64,000 nucleotides of DNA, from positions 62,546,741 to 62,610,740 of the forward strand of contig NC_083577.1 of assembly GCF_027579695.1 (NCBI RefSeq), given 5' to 3'. Each line of letters starts with the position of its first letter. The first letter of the stretch is position 1. The DNA is from Neoarius graeffei (taxonomy: Eukaryota; Chordata; Actinopteri; Siluriformes; Ariidae). The translations under genes were made by a program, and so were the position numbers. This document shows positions 12,092 through 24,132 of this stretch, piece by piece. Below the pieces are notes generated by a model. It was not told where the DNA came from and made no database searches. It saw only the letters and a list, made by a program, of their open reading frames with translations.

Positions 12092-12955
12092 CAGTGTTGT
12101 ATAAAGTACTGGGAAATCACACTCAAGTAAAAGTATTGGTACCCTTCCAAAAAATGACTTTGGTAAAAGTCAAAGTCACTCACTGAAATGTTACTTGAGT
12201 TAAAGTCTTAAAGTATCTGACATTTCTTGCACTTAAGTATGACAAGTAATGCAAAAATAAATGTACTCAAGTAATGTAATTAAAAGTACACGTAAAAGTA
12301 AACAAGCAAAGGCAATCTGAATTTGTAATATTTTAAATATTTTGGTAAACTGAAGATAATTTGTCACCAATGGTTCATGACAAGCAATTACACTGCTGAA
12401 AATAGAGGTGCACATACAACCATTACAAACAAGAAAAAAATAAATTGGGAGAAAAATGAAGCTGCCTATCTGGCATCTGAAGATGGAGACCACAGTTTTG
12501 ACACTTTTTTTCTCATTTTTTCCTTTGTTTTTTAAACTAAGAGAAAGTACTGAAAATTAGGCATACATCACACCATTAAGAAAAAAAAAACAAAAAGCTG
12601 CTACTGTTATTGCACTTTATAAACTATGGAGGTGTATACACGACCAATTGCTGTCATAATAATCAAAAGAAAAAAGTAATTTGGAGAAAACTGAAGCTTA
12701 TCGGGCATCTGAAGAGGGTGACCACAGTTTGAAACCTTTTTTTGAAAAATAAAATAATACTGAAAATGAGGCGTACATCACACCATCAAGACAAAATATA
12801 AAACAAAAAAGAGCTGCGGCCAGGGGTGCTCTTCATCAGGTTCCTCTTCATTTGAAGCCGAAGTAGCTGCTGTCTCCGTCTCCTCTTCCATCAGGGCTGT
12901 TGATTGCGAAGCTAGCTTTCTGCTTACTGCATGAAGCCAACAGGTGTAGCCTATA

Positions 12956-13975
12956 GACCCCTTTCACTGACGTCACCCGAAACCAGAAGTAAACAGACCC
13001 TGCGCCATTTTGGAAGACCAACAAACTCGTGATTAGGGGGAAATAACAGCAGCGGTATGTGAACCCATGAGAATAAAGTGGAGTGGCAAACGACTTAAAC
13101 AAACAAATCTGAGCTGTTTTATTTATGATTTATTGGCCCAACAGTAGACTTGAAAGAAACCTGTGTGAGACTTGGCAAAATACTGTGGATATAATGGATA
13201 AGTCTGTGCATGATCTGTGGACACTTTGACGTAAGCAAACGCAAGAAATTCAGATTTAAAACATGCTAAATTGGCCCCAAGTTGATAACTGGATGAGGAG
13301 CAAGCCTCCCAGACTTCTACAACTTAATAATAATAATTTAGGATGGTTTGGGGCTTGCTCGCTGCTGCCAGGTTGGTTGTTGAGTAGCCTGACTGGTTTT
13401 TTTTTTCTTGCGTGTGGTATCATTGTTGACGCGAGGTTGTTTTTTGAACATGCCAATGTGGACACAATTTCCCCTGATGAGTTATGACTTCAGACGCGAT
13501 GCGTGTGTGGAGGTGTGGAGTCCGCGTGATATGTGCGTAAGATAGGCTTCTCATGTGTTTGGAGATCCGCGCTCCGAGACAAGCGCAAGCGCCCCCCCCA
13601 AGGGAAAAAAGGGACCCCCCGAAAATATCGGCATAGTTCGAACACTGAGTGTAGGCACTGGGTGTAAACAACAAATAGTTTACAATGTCTGGGCAGCAAA
13701 CAGATAGCAGAATTGGTGTCCGGTCCTCCTTATGTTTCCATTCTCCCTTGCCCCGAGTCTTATCATATGGGTCAAACCCATCAATCACAGCCAGTTTCTC
13801 CACATACCGTGCCCTTTCTGCAGCTGGTAATGTACTCACATAACCAGAATTATCATCCATCGTGTCACTTTACTCTCGCTCGTACTTTGTTTTATATTGT
13901 GAGTGCATGTACTTGGTCTTCCAATATGGCGCCTAACAAAATCTCGCGGCGCGGTGACGTCATGTGAAAGGGGTC
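12956..13975. mobile_element. Nested DNA transposon with TA target site (ISL2EU/Harbinger-like?)
   Basis: About 1.02 kb bounded by TA (12954-12955 and 13976-13977), with inverted termini GACCCCTTTCAC / GTGAAAGGGGTC followed by TGACGTCA-like blocks. A minus-strand frame from 13860 begins MDDNSGYVSTLPAAERARY and continues to a PDIVNYLLFTPSAYT block. I associate this N-terminal pattern with fish transposon proteins carrying SWIM/YqaJ-type domains (ISL2EU group). That family call is from memory of motif style and is tentative; the TA/TIR structure is directly visible. Confidence 0.65.
13635..13860 (-). pseudogene. N-terminal exon fragment of a transposon-encoded protein
   Basis: An open frame from ATG at 13860 runs through PAAERARYVEKLAVIDGFDPYDKTRGKGEW to YPDIVNY-like sequence. 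Homology appears to stop around 13640, after which the frame continues (to 13420) into a GC-rich segment that looks non-coding. No downstream catalytic domains are present in the 1-kb element, so this is a leftover of an autonomous parent. The function is not established from this fragment. Confidence 0.45.
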
Positions 13976-14267
13976 TATTGGTTGTCATGCGCAAGTGGTG
14001 AACAAGCCCAGGCACGTCCTGACTTCGTTGCAGTCAGTGGGGTTAAAACACGTTTTTTTTCCTTTCTTTTTTTGTAACGAGTAACTAAACGGCTCTTTGA
14101 AAATGTATCGGAGTAAAAGTATGCAATTAAGTTAAAAAATATAGTGAAGTAAAAGTGAAAGTTCTCAAAAATTTGAAAACTCAAGTAAAGTACAAAATCT
14201 CCTAAAATGTACTTAAGTACAGTAGTGAAGTATTTTTACTTCGTTACTATACAACACTGATCAAACG

Positions 14268-15010
14268 TGGTTCGCCTCAAGACCAGATTGGGTTCGGCAG
14301 TGATGACAACAACTTCTCTACTCCGTAGATACCATGATTTACTTTTGTCACTTCTCAGTACCATACAGCAACTCATTATTTATATTCACTTCGTGATCAT
14401 TTAAAACAAAAGTTGTGAATTATAAAGACTTTTGCAGAATTGTAAAATATAGTGCTATGGGTGCATTACGTATTATGAATGTGATGATGATAGAAATTTC
14501 ATTGCTGAGTATTTAATATGGGATTGGACCTTGGTAAACAAGAACTGAAATAGGAGTGAAGAGTGAAAAAAATATATAGAATATAAGAAGATAGAATTTT
14601 TATACAAGTTAGTTATGCTCGAGTAATTTGACTGGACAAGTGGCATTCCAAGAGTGCTGATATTTAGTACAACAGCATTTCACTGTTTGTAAATGTAGTC
14701 GAGCACTCTTGCACATGCAATATATGAATGTATGGAATTCATCATTACATTTGCATGGAATTGCCCAGCGTTCTCTCTGATTATCTTTGATGGCTTTAAG
14801 ATGTAATGGTTTTAATTCATAAAAGCGGACAATGTAATACATTATGAATATCATTATATGAAAAAGCATGATTTTGCATTGAAAATATTCTGCAGTGGAT
14901 AATAAGATTTAACCAAAAAGGGTCAGAAAAGATGAGCACAGTACCTACATGTGGCTCATAGTGTTTGAGCTCATTATTTTAGTTAGAAAATAATAAGTTA
15001 ATAAAGTAGT
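14268..15010. other. SINE C tail, then no recognisable feature
   Basis: Positions 14260 to about 14300 complete the SINE split by the hAT element. The remainder is AT-rich with only short chance frames. Confidence 0.5.
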
Positions 15011-15016
15011 GAAGTA

Positions 15017-15398
15017 AAATCTCATCTCATCTCATTATCTCTAGCCGCTTTATCCTGTTCTACAGGGTCACAGGCAAGCTGGAGCCTATCCCAGCTGACT
15101 ATGGACGAAAGGCAGGGTACACCCTGGACAAGTCGCCAGGTCATCACAGGGCTGACACATAGACACAGACAATCATTCACACTCACATTCACACCTACGG
15201 TCAATTCAGAGCCACCAATTAGCCTAACCTGCATGTCTTTGGACTGTGGGGGAAACCGGAGCACCTGGAGGAAACCCACACAGACACGGGGAGAACATGC
15301 AAACTCCACACAGAAAGGCCCCCATCAGCCACTAGGCTCGAACCCAGAACCTTCTTGCTGTGAGGCAAAAGTGCTAGCCACTATGCCATCGTGCCACA
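15017..15398 (-). mobile_element. tRNA-derived SINE (type A)
   Basis: Minus-strand copy; the tail repeats 'atctc' at the left and the tRNA-like head with B-box-like sequence is at about 15330-15345. It is more diverged than other copies (for example, head changes to 'caaaagtgctagccactatg'), and I could not identify a clear duplication. Confidence 0.8.
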
Positions 15399-16355
15399 CA
15401 CTGTATATGATGTAATATTTAATGTAAGTAACACTATCACAGAGCTATTGTTTCTCAAAGACTTCCCAATAGATTGGCAGCACTGGTTCTGAATGACCAA
15501 GAACCCTGTGGTTATCTGGTGTTCACAGAACCAGTTAAACATGTAAATAGTGTTCTGTTTTACCATTTATAACCACCAGGGGCTGTGCAAAAAAGAGGGA
15601 TAATTTATATGACATGGAAGTAAAACATCTTAAGGCTGACTGTAAGGGTGTTTATTAGCACCCTGGTATAATGATGACACTTGCACTTTAAAACAGACCA
15701 TTCGAAAGTTGGAACATAAATGGCATCAAACAAAATTGGTAGTGTTCAAATTAACATGGAAGGAGAACTTCCTGAAGTATAGAAAAGCTCTTAGTGCTGC
15801 TAGATCAACATATCTCTCCTCCCTAATAGAAGATAAAAAAAAATAATCCTAGATTCCTATTTAATACTGTAGCAAAATTAACCAGGAATAAATCCACTAT
15901 AGACACATGCACACCTGAAGTATGTAGTAGCAACGACTTCATGATTTTTTTTAATGACAAAATTGAGAATAGCTGACAAAAATTTCAAACTACTAATTTA
16001 AGGTCAGACAATGTAAGTGACCCTGTAGTTAACAATATAACTATCAGATCAGCAATTAGAATGTTTTACTCCCCGTAGAGAAACTGAATTACTTTCATTA
16101 ATCTCGGCATCAAAAGCCTCAACTTGTGTACTAGATCCCTTACCTACACGTCTATTCAAACAGATAATACCTGAAGTAATTGAACCGCTTCTAAAAATAA
16201 TTAATTCTTCTCTTAGGATTGGCTATGTACCCAAATCCTTTAAACTAGCAGTTATCAAACCCCTGATTAAAAAACCCGACCTTGATCCCTGTCAGCTGCC
16301 CAATTATCGGCCAGTATCAAACCTCCCCCTTATCTCCAAGAACCTTGAAAAAGCT

Positions 16356-17495
16356 GTGGCACAGCAGTTATGCTTATATTTACATAGGAATAACATCCAT
16401 GAAATGTATCAGTCAGGATTTAGACCTCATCATAGCACAGAGACAGCTCTGGTTAAAGTAGTAAACGACCTACTGTTGGCGTCTGATCAGGGCTGTGTCT
16501 CACTGCTTGTGCTGCTTGACCTTAGTGCAGCATTTGATACCATTGATCATTCCATTCTTCTGGATAGACTAAAAAACGTGGGAGTTAAGGAAATGGCCCT
16601 CTCCTGGCTCAGCTCTTATTTAACTGATCGCTATCAGTATGTTGATGTAAATGGTGATTTTTCTAGACATACTGAGGTAAAGTTTGGTGTTCCACGAGGT
16701 TCTGTCTTGGGTCCACTGCTTTTTTCTTTATATATGTTACCTCTGGGTGATATTATTTGTAAACGTTGTATTAGTTTCCACTGTTATGGTGATGACACAC
16801 AGTTGTATGTTTCTGCAAAACCTGATGAGACACACCAGCTTAATAGAATTGAGGAATGTGTAAAGGACATTAGACACTGGATGCTTATTAACTTCCTTCT
16901 GCTTAACTCTGACAAGACTGAAGTACTTGTACTAGGACCACATACAGCTAGAAGTAAGTTTTCTGATTACACAGTAACTCTGGATGGCCTTTCTGTTTCT
17001 TCACGTGCAGCAGTAAAAGACCTCGGAGTGATTATTGACCCCAGTCTTTCATCCGAAACTCACATTGATAACATCACCCGGATAGCTTTCTTTCATCTCA
17101 GAAATATTGCTAAGATAAGAAATTTAATGTCACTACATGACGCGGAAAAACTAGTTCATGCTTTCGTTACCTCCAGGTTGGATTATTGTAATGCCTTACT
17201 GTCTGGATGTTCCAATAAGTGCATAAACAAGCTCCAGTTAGTTCAAAATGCAGCAGCAAGAGTCCTTACTAGAACTAGAAAATATGACCACATCACCCCT
17301 GTCTTATCCACACTACATTGGCTCCCAATCAAATTTCATATTGATTATAAAATACTACTATTGACCTTTAAAGCACTGAATGGTCTCGCACCACAGTACC
17401 TGAGTGAACTTCTGGTCCTTTATGACCCGCCACACCTACTTAGATCAACAGGTGCAGGCTATCTGCTGGTACCTCGTATAGTGAAGGCTACATGA
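16356..17495 (+). pseudogene. L2-type reverse transcriptase (partial open frame)
   Basis: The 379-residue frame encodes RT motifs in order: [13 protein letters not shown] (about residue 20), [13 protein letters not shown] with the first catalytic Asp (about 50-65), [21 protein letters not shown] (about 109-129), and YGDDTQLY carrying the DD pair (about 143-150, YGDD where relatives usually have YADD). A C-terminal LDYCNALL...[10 protein letters not shown] block follows. The N-terminal endonuclease is missing because of 5' truncation. The frame ends early at 17493-17495, followed by the hairpin at 17499-17550 before the rest of the C-terminus. Confidence 0.85.
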
Positions 17496-17498
17496 AAG

Positions 17499-17550
17499 GG
17501 CAGAGCCTTTTCTTACAAAGCCCCACAGCTTTGTAAGAAAAGGCTCTGCC
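17499..17550. repeat. Perfect 23-bp inverted repeat inside the LINE
   Basis: Arms 17499-17521 and 17528-17550 are exact reverse complements with a 6-base spacer (cccaca). In relatives this place would read a single coding block (GRAFSYKAPQLW...). The second arm replaces expected coding sequence. Confidence 0.9.
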
Positions 17551-18559
17551 TTTCTTACAGCCTTCCAAGTAATGTTTGGGAATCAGACACAGTCTCAGCG
17601 TTTAAGTCTAGGCTGAAAACATATCTATTTAGTCAAGCCTTTTGTTAATGGTGTTTATGAGGTAAAGGTGTAGATCTGGAGGGTCCTCAGACATAGAGTG
17701 TTTTGGTAAACTGGGATGTATGGATGCTGTCAGTCCCCCACTTGCTTGCTCACTCGAGTTTGTTGACGGTGTAGTGGCTGGCTGCTTTGTGTCCCGGGGC
17801 TCCCTCATGCCTGTGTTACCTTCTGGCTCTCCCCTTTTAGTTATGCTGTCATAGTTAGTTTTACTGGAGTCCCTGCTTGTACTCAGTGCAATATGTATAC
17901 TGTTCCTACTTATTCAGGTGACATTGGGCATACCTAACAACCTGTGTTTTCTCCCCCCCCCCCCCCCCCCCCAATCTGTCCCTCTGAGTTACATGTCGGT
18001 CCTGGGATCGAGATGCTGACCTCTTCTGCTCCTCGGACTTGCCTGATCCATCCTGGTGCCCTGTGTCTGGTTGGAGCCTCATCACATCGCTCCTGTGGAG
18101 GACGGCCCCATGTGGACAGTTGAAAGTCACACCTGGAGGATGCTCTGGACTCTTACAGTAATGCTTTTATGGCTGAGGACTACAGTTGACTTGCTAACTT
18201 TAGGACTGCAGTTGTCATGAACAGTTTTGCACTCAAGTTTCCATCAATGAAGAGTTTATAACATCAGTGAAACTGACTTTATGTTAAAACTGTTAATGTT
18301 ATAGTCATGTTGTCTGTTGTTGCCCAAATGAGGATGGGTTCCCTTTTGAGTCTGGTTCCTCTCAAGGTTTCTTCCTCATGTCGTCTGAGGGAGTTTTTCC
18401 TTGCCACCGTCGCCACAGGCTTGCTCATTGGGGATAGATTAGGGATAAAATTAGCTCATGTTTTAAGTCGTTCAAATTCTGTAAAGCTGCTTTGCAACAA
18501 TGTTTATTGTTAAAAGTGCTATACAAATAAACTTGACTTGACTTGTTTGGAATGACCAC

Positions 18560-20480
18560 TGAACTCACAACACCAGGAGAGCCAATGTTGAGAGACTGGG
18601 GAAGGTATACATTGATATCCAGGTAGCAGGAGCACAGGCTTCCCGGAGTAGCACACTTTTAAATGTTAGCTGCAGGAAGGTACCAGTCCTCAGTGACATG
18701 TCACAGTGGGCCTGGGTGCTCTTTTCACCTATAGGCCATGATGATGACATGCATCATCCCATGGCCAGATCTATGTTTATACAGTGGATCTTTTTGTGTC
18801 CTGTCTCTGTGACAGATGAACAGCTGGTCTGAGGATCAAATAACCACTGTTCAGTCATAATAGCATGCATACTGGACACTGCATGGAATACTCTGTAGGT
18901 TTGTCTTAATGGATTGCTGCAAAGTCAGTTGACTGACTACAAAACTGGGTATAGACACAAGGTCACACAAAAGTAATCTCGTAACCAAATCATGCAAGGT
19001 TAGTATATTGCCAAAACCTATTTTAGATCAGCATCCTGCATGTGCTCATAAAGAGAGGCCTTCAGGGATTCCAGCACAACCGGGGATCCCACACCGGACT
19101 ATTGGCACATCCTTGGGGATGAAAGCACCTTGTTCCTTTCAGAATGTTTATCATACATTGAGACCCCTGCAGATGTGATCCACCATATTGTAACATACTC
19201 TGGTGGCCACCATATACACATTTGGTGTGGATGGAGACTTGTCTGTACAGTAGATAGCCATAGACCAAAGTACCTTATACAAGCAGGCTGTCTGTATCCT
19301 TCAGGAAGAACCACAAAAGGTTTACTTGGCAACAACAAAGGAATTCACTTGCACCTTGCCAATATGCCCCAACAGTATGTACACTGCACCACTGTGCAGT
19401 TCCAGTAGTTGAGTTGCTCTCAGTGAGACTAACCATCAGAGGAGAGTTCATGCAAGGTGGAGAGAATCATTTGAGCTTGTCCTACCTTAGTGATTAAGGT
19501 ATGTGACTGTCACCACACTGCCCCATGTACCAATACATGGCAATTTCTCAGAACAAGTAAGAGGACCCTGAAGGCCAATTAGACCACCCTCAGTTCCAGC
19601 TGATGAGAGAGGCCATCTCTCCAATGGGGCACTACTCCCAAGTGGACCTCTTTCATGAGAAAGATTTTGTGTCTGCTGTGAGTTAGCGCATGTGCTTTCC
19701 TCGATCATACAAAGGTCCATCTGACTGTTGTGTTTAGGGTCTAGCTACAAGCTGATACATTGCAGAGACAGAAAGTATCACATTTTCAGTTAATCTAACT
19801 TCACACTAATTCATTTTCTGGTCTCTTTCAGTGCTTGGGAGCTCTTGCTGTTTTCAGCTTCAGACTGTAATGTGTGTCAGGAGGTTGAACATGTCCTCAA
19901 TGGCCTGCTTCATGGTGGGGGTACATAGGAGCCAATCTGCTGTGAGTTAGCACATGTGCTTTCCTCAATCATACAAGGGTCCATCTGACTGTTGTGTTTA
20001 GGGTCTAGCTACAAGCTGATACATTGCAGTATCCAATCATGGCAGTATCCAATACTCATCAGAGGTGACAATTCTGATTGTATACTCGAGAACATCCATG
20101 GCTTCAGAACAACTCCAATGGGAAAAATGTTGAAGTGTTTGTCCTTGGAAGGCAACCTGTAAAACCATATGTGCCCTGGGGCTACAGGAATGTGAAAATA
20201 TACATTGCACAGATCCAGTAACATGAACAATTCCATTTGAAAGCCTTAGCTAATGCAAAGGAAGGGCTTTTAGGAACCAGTTCAAAACTGCAATCAGATG
20301 GAATCACTGGCTTACTCATCTTCATATCCTGGTAGATATCATGAAAAATACATGTTCAAGCAAAAAACTATCTGACTGTCCTCGGCTCTGTAATTAGGCA
20401 CTAAAAATTTCAAGATAGTCTGGCTATACTAACTATATTAATTATAAAATTAATATGAAAATACTTTGTAAGGAGGTGGG
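18560..20480 (-). mobile_element. Degraded DIRS-like retrotransposon (candidate)
   Basis: A minus-strand frame at 20236-20009 contains LLDLCNVYFHIPVAPGH followed by LPSKDKHF and a YCHDWIL segment. The DL-x3-YFHIP-APEH pattern is typical of DIRS-type RTs. A frame at 18750-18565 ends with REACAPATWISMYTFPSLS, resembling the C-terminus of the DIRS tyrosine recombinase. Stops and frameshifts are dense throughout. The assignment rests on short motifs only. Confidence 0.45.
19676..20028. repeat. Direct repeat of about 90 bp
   Basis: A segment at about 19676-19765 recurs at about 19938-20028 with a few substitutions (shared core 'ccatctgactgttgtgttta'). It lies in the DIRS-like remnant and probably reflects a local duplication. 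Confidence 0.75.
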
Positions 20481-20807
20481 CCTCCTTCCCAGTGTGAATT
20501 ATTTTGTATGCTAGACGAAGAAGAAATTAGATGTTTGCAATATCTAGCTGTCGGTGTTGTTTGCTGGAATGTTGCTTACAAAAGCACTGCTGTGATTGCA
20601 GACATTTGATCTCGCTGCACATCTAGCTAATTCAACATTCCAGATCAGTTTTCTTTGGAGAGGCTTTGGAAGGCAGTTTGGAGGGCATGGGATTGAAGGG
20701 AACATTACACTCAGGCTGTGGAAGTTAGCAAGTGTATCCTGGAGCGTGGGGTGGGGATACACCCCAAGGGGAGTGGGGAAGGTAATATGTAAAAAAAATT
20801 AAAATTC

Positions 20808-21400
20808 CGCTCACAATTATTTTGATTGGTGGATTCCCGAAAGTATTTTCATTGGATATAGCAATTCCTGTATCAGAATAACATATATTAGTACAAATAC
20901 ACAGGTGATTATTGAAGACTGCGTGCATTGATTGGTCGAGAGATTCAGACTATTTCTCAATAATCACCTCGAGCGATTCGGCAAAATGACAGCCAATCAC
21001 TTTGTCACCAGAAGTGAGGAAGAGTTACAAATTATGAAAGAAGATGCTGTTCCTAAAAGCACTAGAAGTGCTACGAAGTTTGGTCTAACACTATTCAAAG
21101 GTGAGGTGGAATTGTGATTTAGTTTATCTATTTCAAAACAAAGTATTTTATGTGAGTCACCATAGATAAGTGACACAAGTCTGCACTGCACCGTTATTAC
21201 ATTTGCATGCTGCTTTTGAAGTTTGAAATAAATTATTTTTTATACACTTTTTAAAAAAAATTTAAATAATTACCTGTGTATTTATACTAAAACAATTATC
21301 CGTCTCAGGCTCAGTGAATATCGGTGAATAATAACCTCGACTTTGTCTTGGTTATTATTCACCGATATTCACTTCGCCTTCGGGGAATAATTGTTAAGTA
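20808..21400. mobile_element. Non-autonomous element with inner palindrome and Crypton/ZMYM-like fragment
   Basis: A perfect 23-bp inverted repeat lies at 21314-21336 / 21350-21372, and a second inverted pair (ggtgattattga / tcaataatcacc) at about 20902-20967. A plus-strand frame at 20932-21117 encodes ...TRSEEELQIMKEDAVPKSTRSATKFGLTLFKG, which resembles the N-terminal helical region of Crypton-derived (DUF3504/ZMYM/QRICH1-like) proteins. Exact ends and superfamily are not established. Confidence 0.4.
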
Positions 21401-21419
21401 ATATGAAATAAGAACGCGA

Positions 21420-23690
21420 TCATGGATCCAACACATGGTTATAAGGGACTCCTGGTCCCTCATTTTGCATATTCTATAACAAAATATTTTGTTTAACATT
21501 TCTTATAACAAAATACATTAAGATCTAGATCTTCACTGAAGATTGTGTAATTAGTTCATTTATAATTATTCACTTGGCAGATTCTTTTATCTAAAGCGAC
21601 CATTTAAATAGAATTCAATCCAAGAGCCTTCCAAGTTTGAATTCGCCACCTTTCAACTAAAACTGCTCCAATCTCCATATAATGCTTTCATAACATGCTT
21701 CAACGATCAGTACTGAGGCATTTTTATGGTAAGGAACATATCCTGATTTGAAATTATACATATTCTTTACATGTGTGCAGTACTTTTTTCTTTGAAAGAA
21801 GCTGAGGTACATAGTACACCATATACACTATGGTACACCAATCTTGGAAAAGACAGCCAGGTAGTGCTGTAATTCAAAGTGGCAAAACCTTCACTGCTGA
21901 GTCCTAATAGTACCCATTTGTTTTCATGTGATAAATGTTTGTTGATCTGTGACAAATTTGTGTCTCAATTATTTTCAAAAGAAGGGAGGTTCTTTCATAC
22001 TTTGGCAAAAAAAAAAAAAAAGACAACCAAAGTGAATTCAGTGGGGGTTTGCAGCGGACCAAGCCTTAAAGAAGAATGACTAATGCCATCAACTCAAAGC
22101 CAATGATAATATCACTCGATGCAACTTCTGCACCCATGCACACATGATATAAAATAGGTACCCTATGGGTACATGTGGCTACTGCTTATAAATAAAATTT
22201 TTCTGATACCATGTCCATACAGTAAATATAGCATATACACGTTATCAATTATACTCACCTCATCTCTTGCAAGCATCACCAAGCTGTGAGTAGCATCAAG
22301 GCTTGTAGTATTTTGGTTACCAATTTTGTATACTGTGTTTTGTTCAAAATACAGTGCTGTGAACTATATCTATTTTCAAAATAGTAAGAAAGCACTTGTT
22401 CATGAATTGTCTTAGAAGCAATATTTAGTACTAATGAGCACATTTTGTTTCACAAGTGTAGTGTAATGACTCTAAAATTAAAAATTAAAAAATTAAAGTG
22501 AATAGCAGAAGTTTGGTATCAGCTTTTCAATATATCTGCCAAAAAGCTAAAAAAAAAAAAAACTTACAAAACCTTTCATTTAACCTTTCAGAAGGACCAA
22601 ACAAAAGCTGGGATAATCAAAAGGTAAATTTTCTTAAAATAAACACCACTTACTTGATATCGAATCAGTAGCCTTGGCGAACCACAAGGTGAATTTCGTT
22701 TATCTTTTTATCTTTCAATTATCTTCTAATACTACGAAGTTATAACGAGGTTTCTCTTATTTCGTTTCTGGTCTGATTGGTTCCGAAGTTTATCAAGAAG
22801 TAGAACGGGTAATCGAACTTGATCAGGATAAGTTATGATTGGTTATGAAGTTTTGTTATTGTTACACTCATTCTTACATTCTTATATTCGTTCTTGTGTA
22901 CCTTTCATAACGCGAGATCAACTGTTCGTATCACAAGATCACGATTCGTCGTTCTGGTGACTGTAATGCGTATGCGCATGTGCAGTGTGCTATTGTTACA
23001 CTCATTCTTACATTCTTAAAACACGATGACATAGTGGCTACTGCCTCGCTTCACCTCTATGAGGCAGTAGCCACAATAAAGCAACACCCTATGCAATAAA
23101 TGGGAACATTCATTATTGCCTAATTGGATGGCAATTCATGAACATCAAAGAACACCAGGTGCTCTTCAGTCAACAGCCAGGGCCATGGACACTAATCAGG
23201 ACATATCAGGTCAGGCACAAGTTAGCCCCCTCCACTGCAATGCAAACAGTCTCTCCAGACTACATGCTCCATAGTCAGAGCTTGACACTAAAGGCAGGTA
23301 GAGGAACAGCAAACTGTCAACAGTACCAACACTAATCTGTCAAAGGCCATGCCATGAAATCCCACTTCAGTACCACAGTTGTGGATCCCCACAGGAGATC
23401 TGAACTGAAATCCAAGAACAGTGCTGGGCTCCTGTATTTGGTTTACCATCAAACACAGAGGTACAGGGGTTATAGCCTGAGTATGTATGTTTAGCAAACA
23501 GTCCTATCTCCTTTAAAAGAATTTACATAAATCCTAATAAACTCACCCAATAACTTGGGAACTTAGCCATTATTAGTAGGTTCAACCACTGCTTCTCCAC
23601 AGCAATGTAACATCGTAAATACTGTACGCCTATTTTACTCGAACAGTACAGGTGACCAAAGGTGGGAATACTAGCAGATGAAAACAGGTT
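21420..23690. other. No gene; small palindrome
   Basis: No coding support. A perfect 14-bp stem hairpin (23034-23047 / 23061-23074, gtggctactgcctc) and a repeated block 'attgttacactcattcttac' (about 22858 and 22993) suggest a decayed repeat at 22850-23080. I looked for further PDE11A exons on the minus strand and saw none. Confidence 0.4.
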
Positions 23691-23692
23691 AC

Positions 23693-23851
23693 CTTCTCAT
23701 CATCTTCAGTAAACAGTGCACCGCTAGGACTCTTGTTGATGGCCTGTGCCACTCCTATGATCTCTCCATCACTGTTCCGGATGGGCATGCACAGCAGTGA
23801 CTTGGTCTTATAACCCGTCAACTTATCAATCTCATCACTGAAACGATGGTC
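23693..23851 (-). CDS. pde11a: PDE11A coding exon 2 (GAF-A, C-terminal part)
   Basis: The minus-strand exon of 159 bp encodes 53 residues from [20 protein letters not shown] to [12 protein letters not shown]11A is a dual cAMP/cGMP phosphodiesterase with tandem N-terminal GAF domains and a C-terminal HD catalytic domain. This exon carries the end of GAF-A, including the NKxxxxxF(T/D)xxDE motif (here [14 protein letters not shown]) that GAF domains of cyclic-nucleotide PDEs use for cGMP-type ligand binding. The acceptor AG is at 23852-23853 and the donor GT at 23691-23692. Phase is 0 at both ends, matching exon 1, which ends after ...NIPDAYQ. Frame beyond the donor is intronic. Catalytic exons are not in this window. 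Confidence 0.93.
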
Positions 23852-24132
23852 CTATGGAGGGAGAAAACATTACAGTATAATACTTTGTGATACAATTATT
23901 ATTCAATGATATTATTAAGAATTATTCAGTAGCTACTATGAACACCTTAGTGAGTCTAGACCCTCCAAACAGATCCTGGGAGGTTCAGGGGTTAAATGAC
24001 ATGGCAACTTGAGGTGAATTCAGGTATATTGGGACATTAAGTAAAGTGGGACAGTTTAACTTGGAAGCCATTGGAAGCCACAAATTATGTTACTAAGCCC
24101 TTGTGGAACTGTTTGCTAAAATAAAATCCATG

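Larger units (their letters stand above)
12092..14259. mobile_element. hAT-type transposon, 2.2 kb, containing a nested transposon
   Basis: It is bounded by a perfect 8-bp duplication, atcaaacg (12084-12091 and 14260-14267). The terminal inverted repeats begin CAGTGTTGTATA, and the sub-terminal sequence is rich in 'aagtaaaagta' motifs in inverted orientation at the two ends. An internal direct repeat of about 150 bp occurs at about 12428-12590 and 12663-12800. No hAT transposase could be read. A second DNA transposon (12956-13975) sits inside it. Confidence 0.88.
15665..18545 (+). mobile_element. L2-type LINE, 5'-truncated, with nearly full RT and 3'UTR
   Basis: Translation from about 15675 gives the linker and reverse transcriptase of a fish L2-like LINE, including [20 protein letters not shown], the 379-codon open frame 16356-17495 and the final WESDTVSAFKSRLKTYLFSQAF block at about 17577-17643. 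The 3'UTR runs to a (CTTGA)n tail at about 18525-18545. Stops upstream (for example around 15840 and 15975) and a TGA at 17493 show it is inactive. The last 600 bp recur as solo 3' ends at 34421-35383 and 57365-57967. Confidence 0.88.

Noticed and set aside
1-23692. Further PDE11A exons on the minus strand
   Set aside because: I scanned for the expected next GAF-A/GAF-B blocks and saw none; large introns are known for this gene, so they probably lie outside the window.
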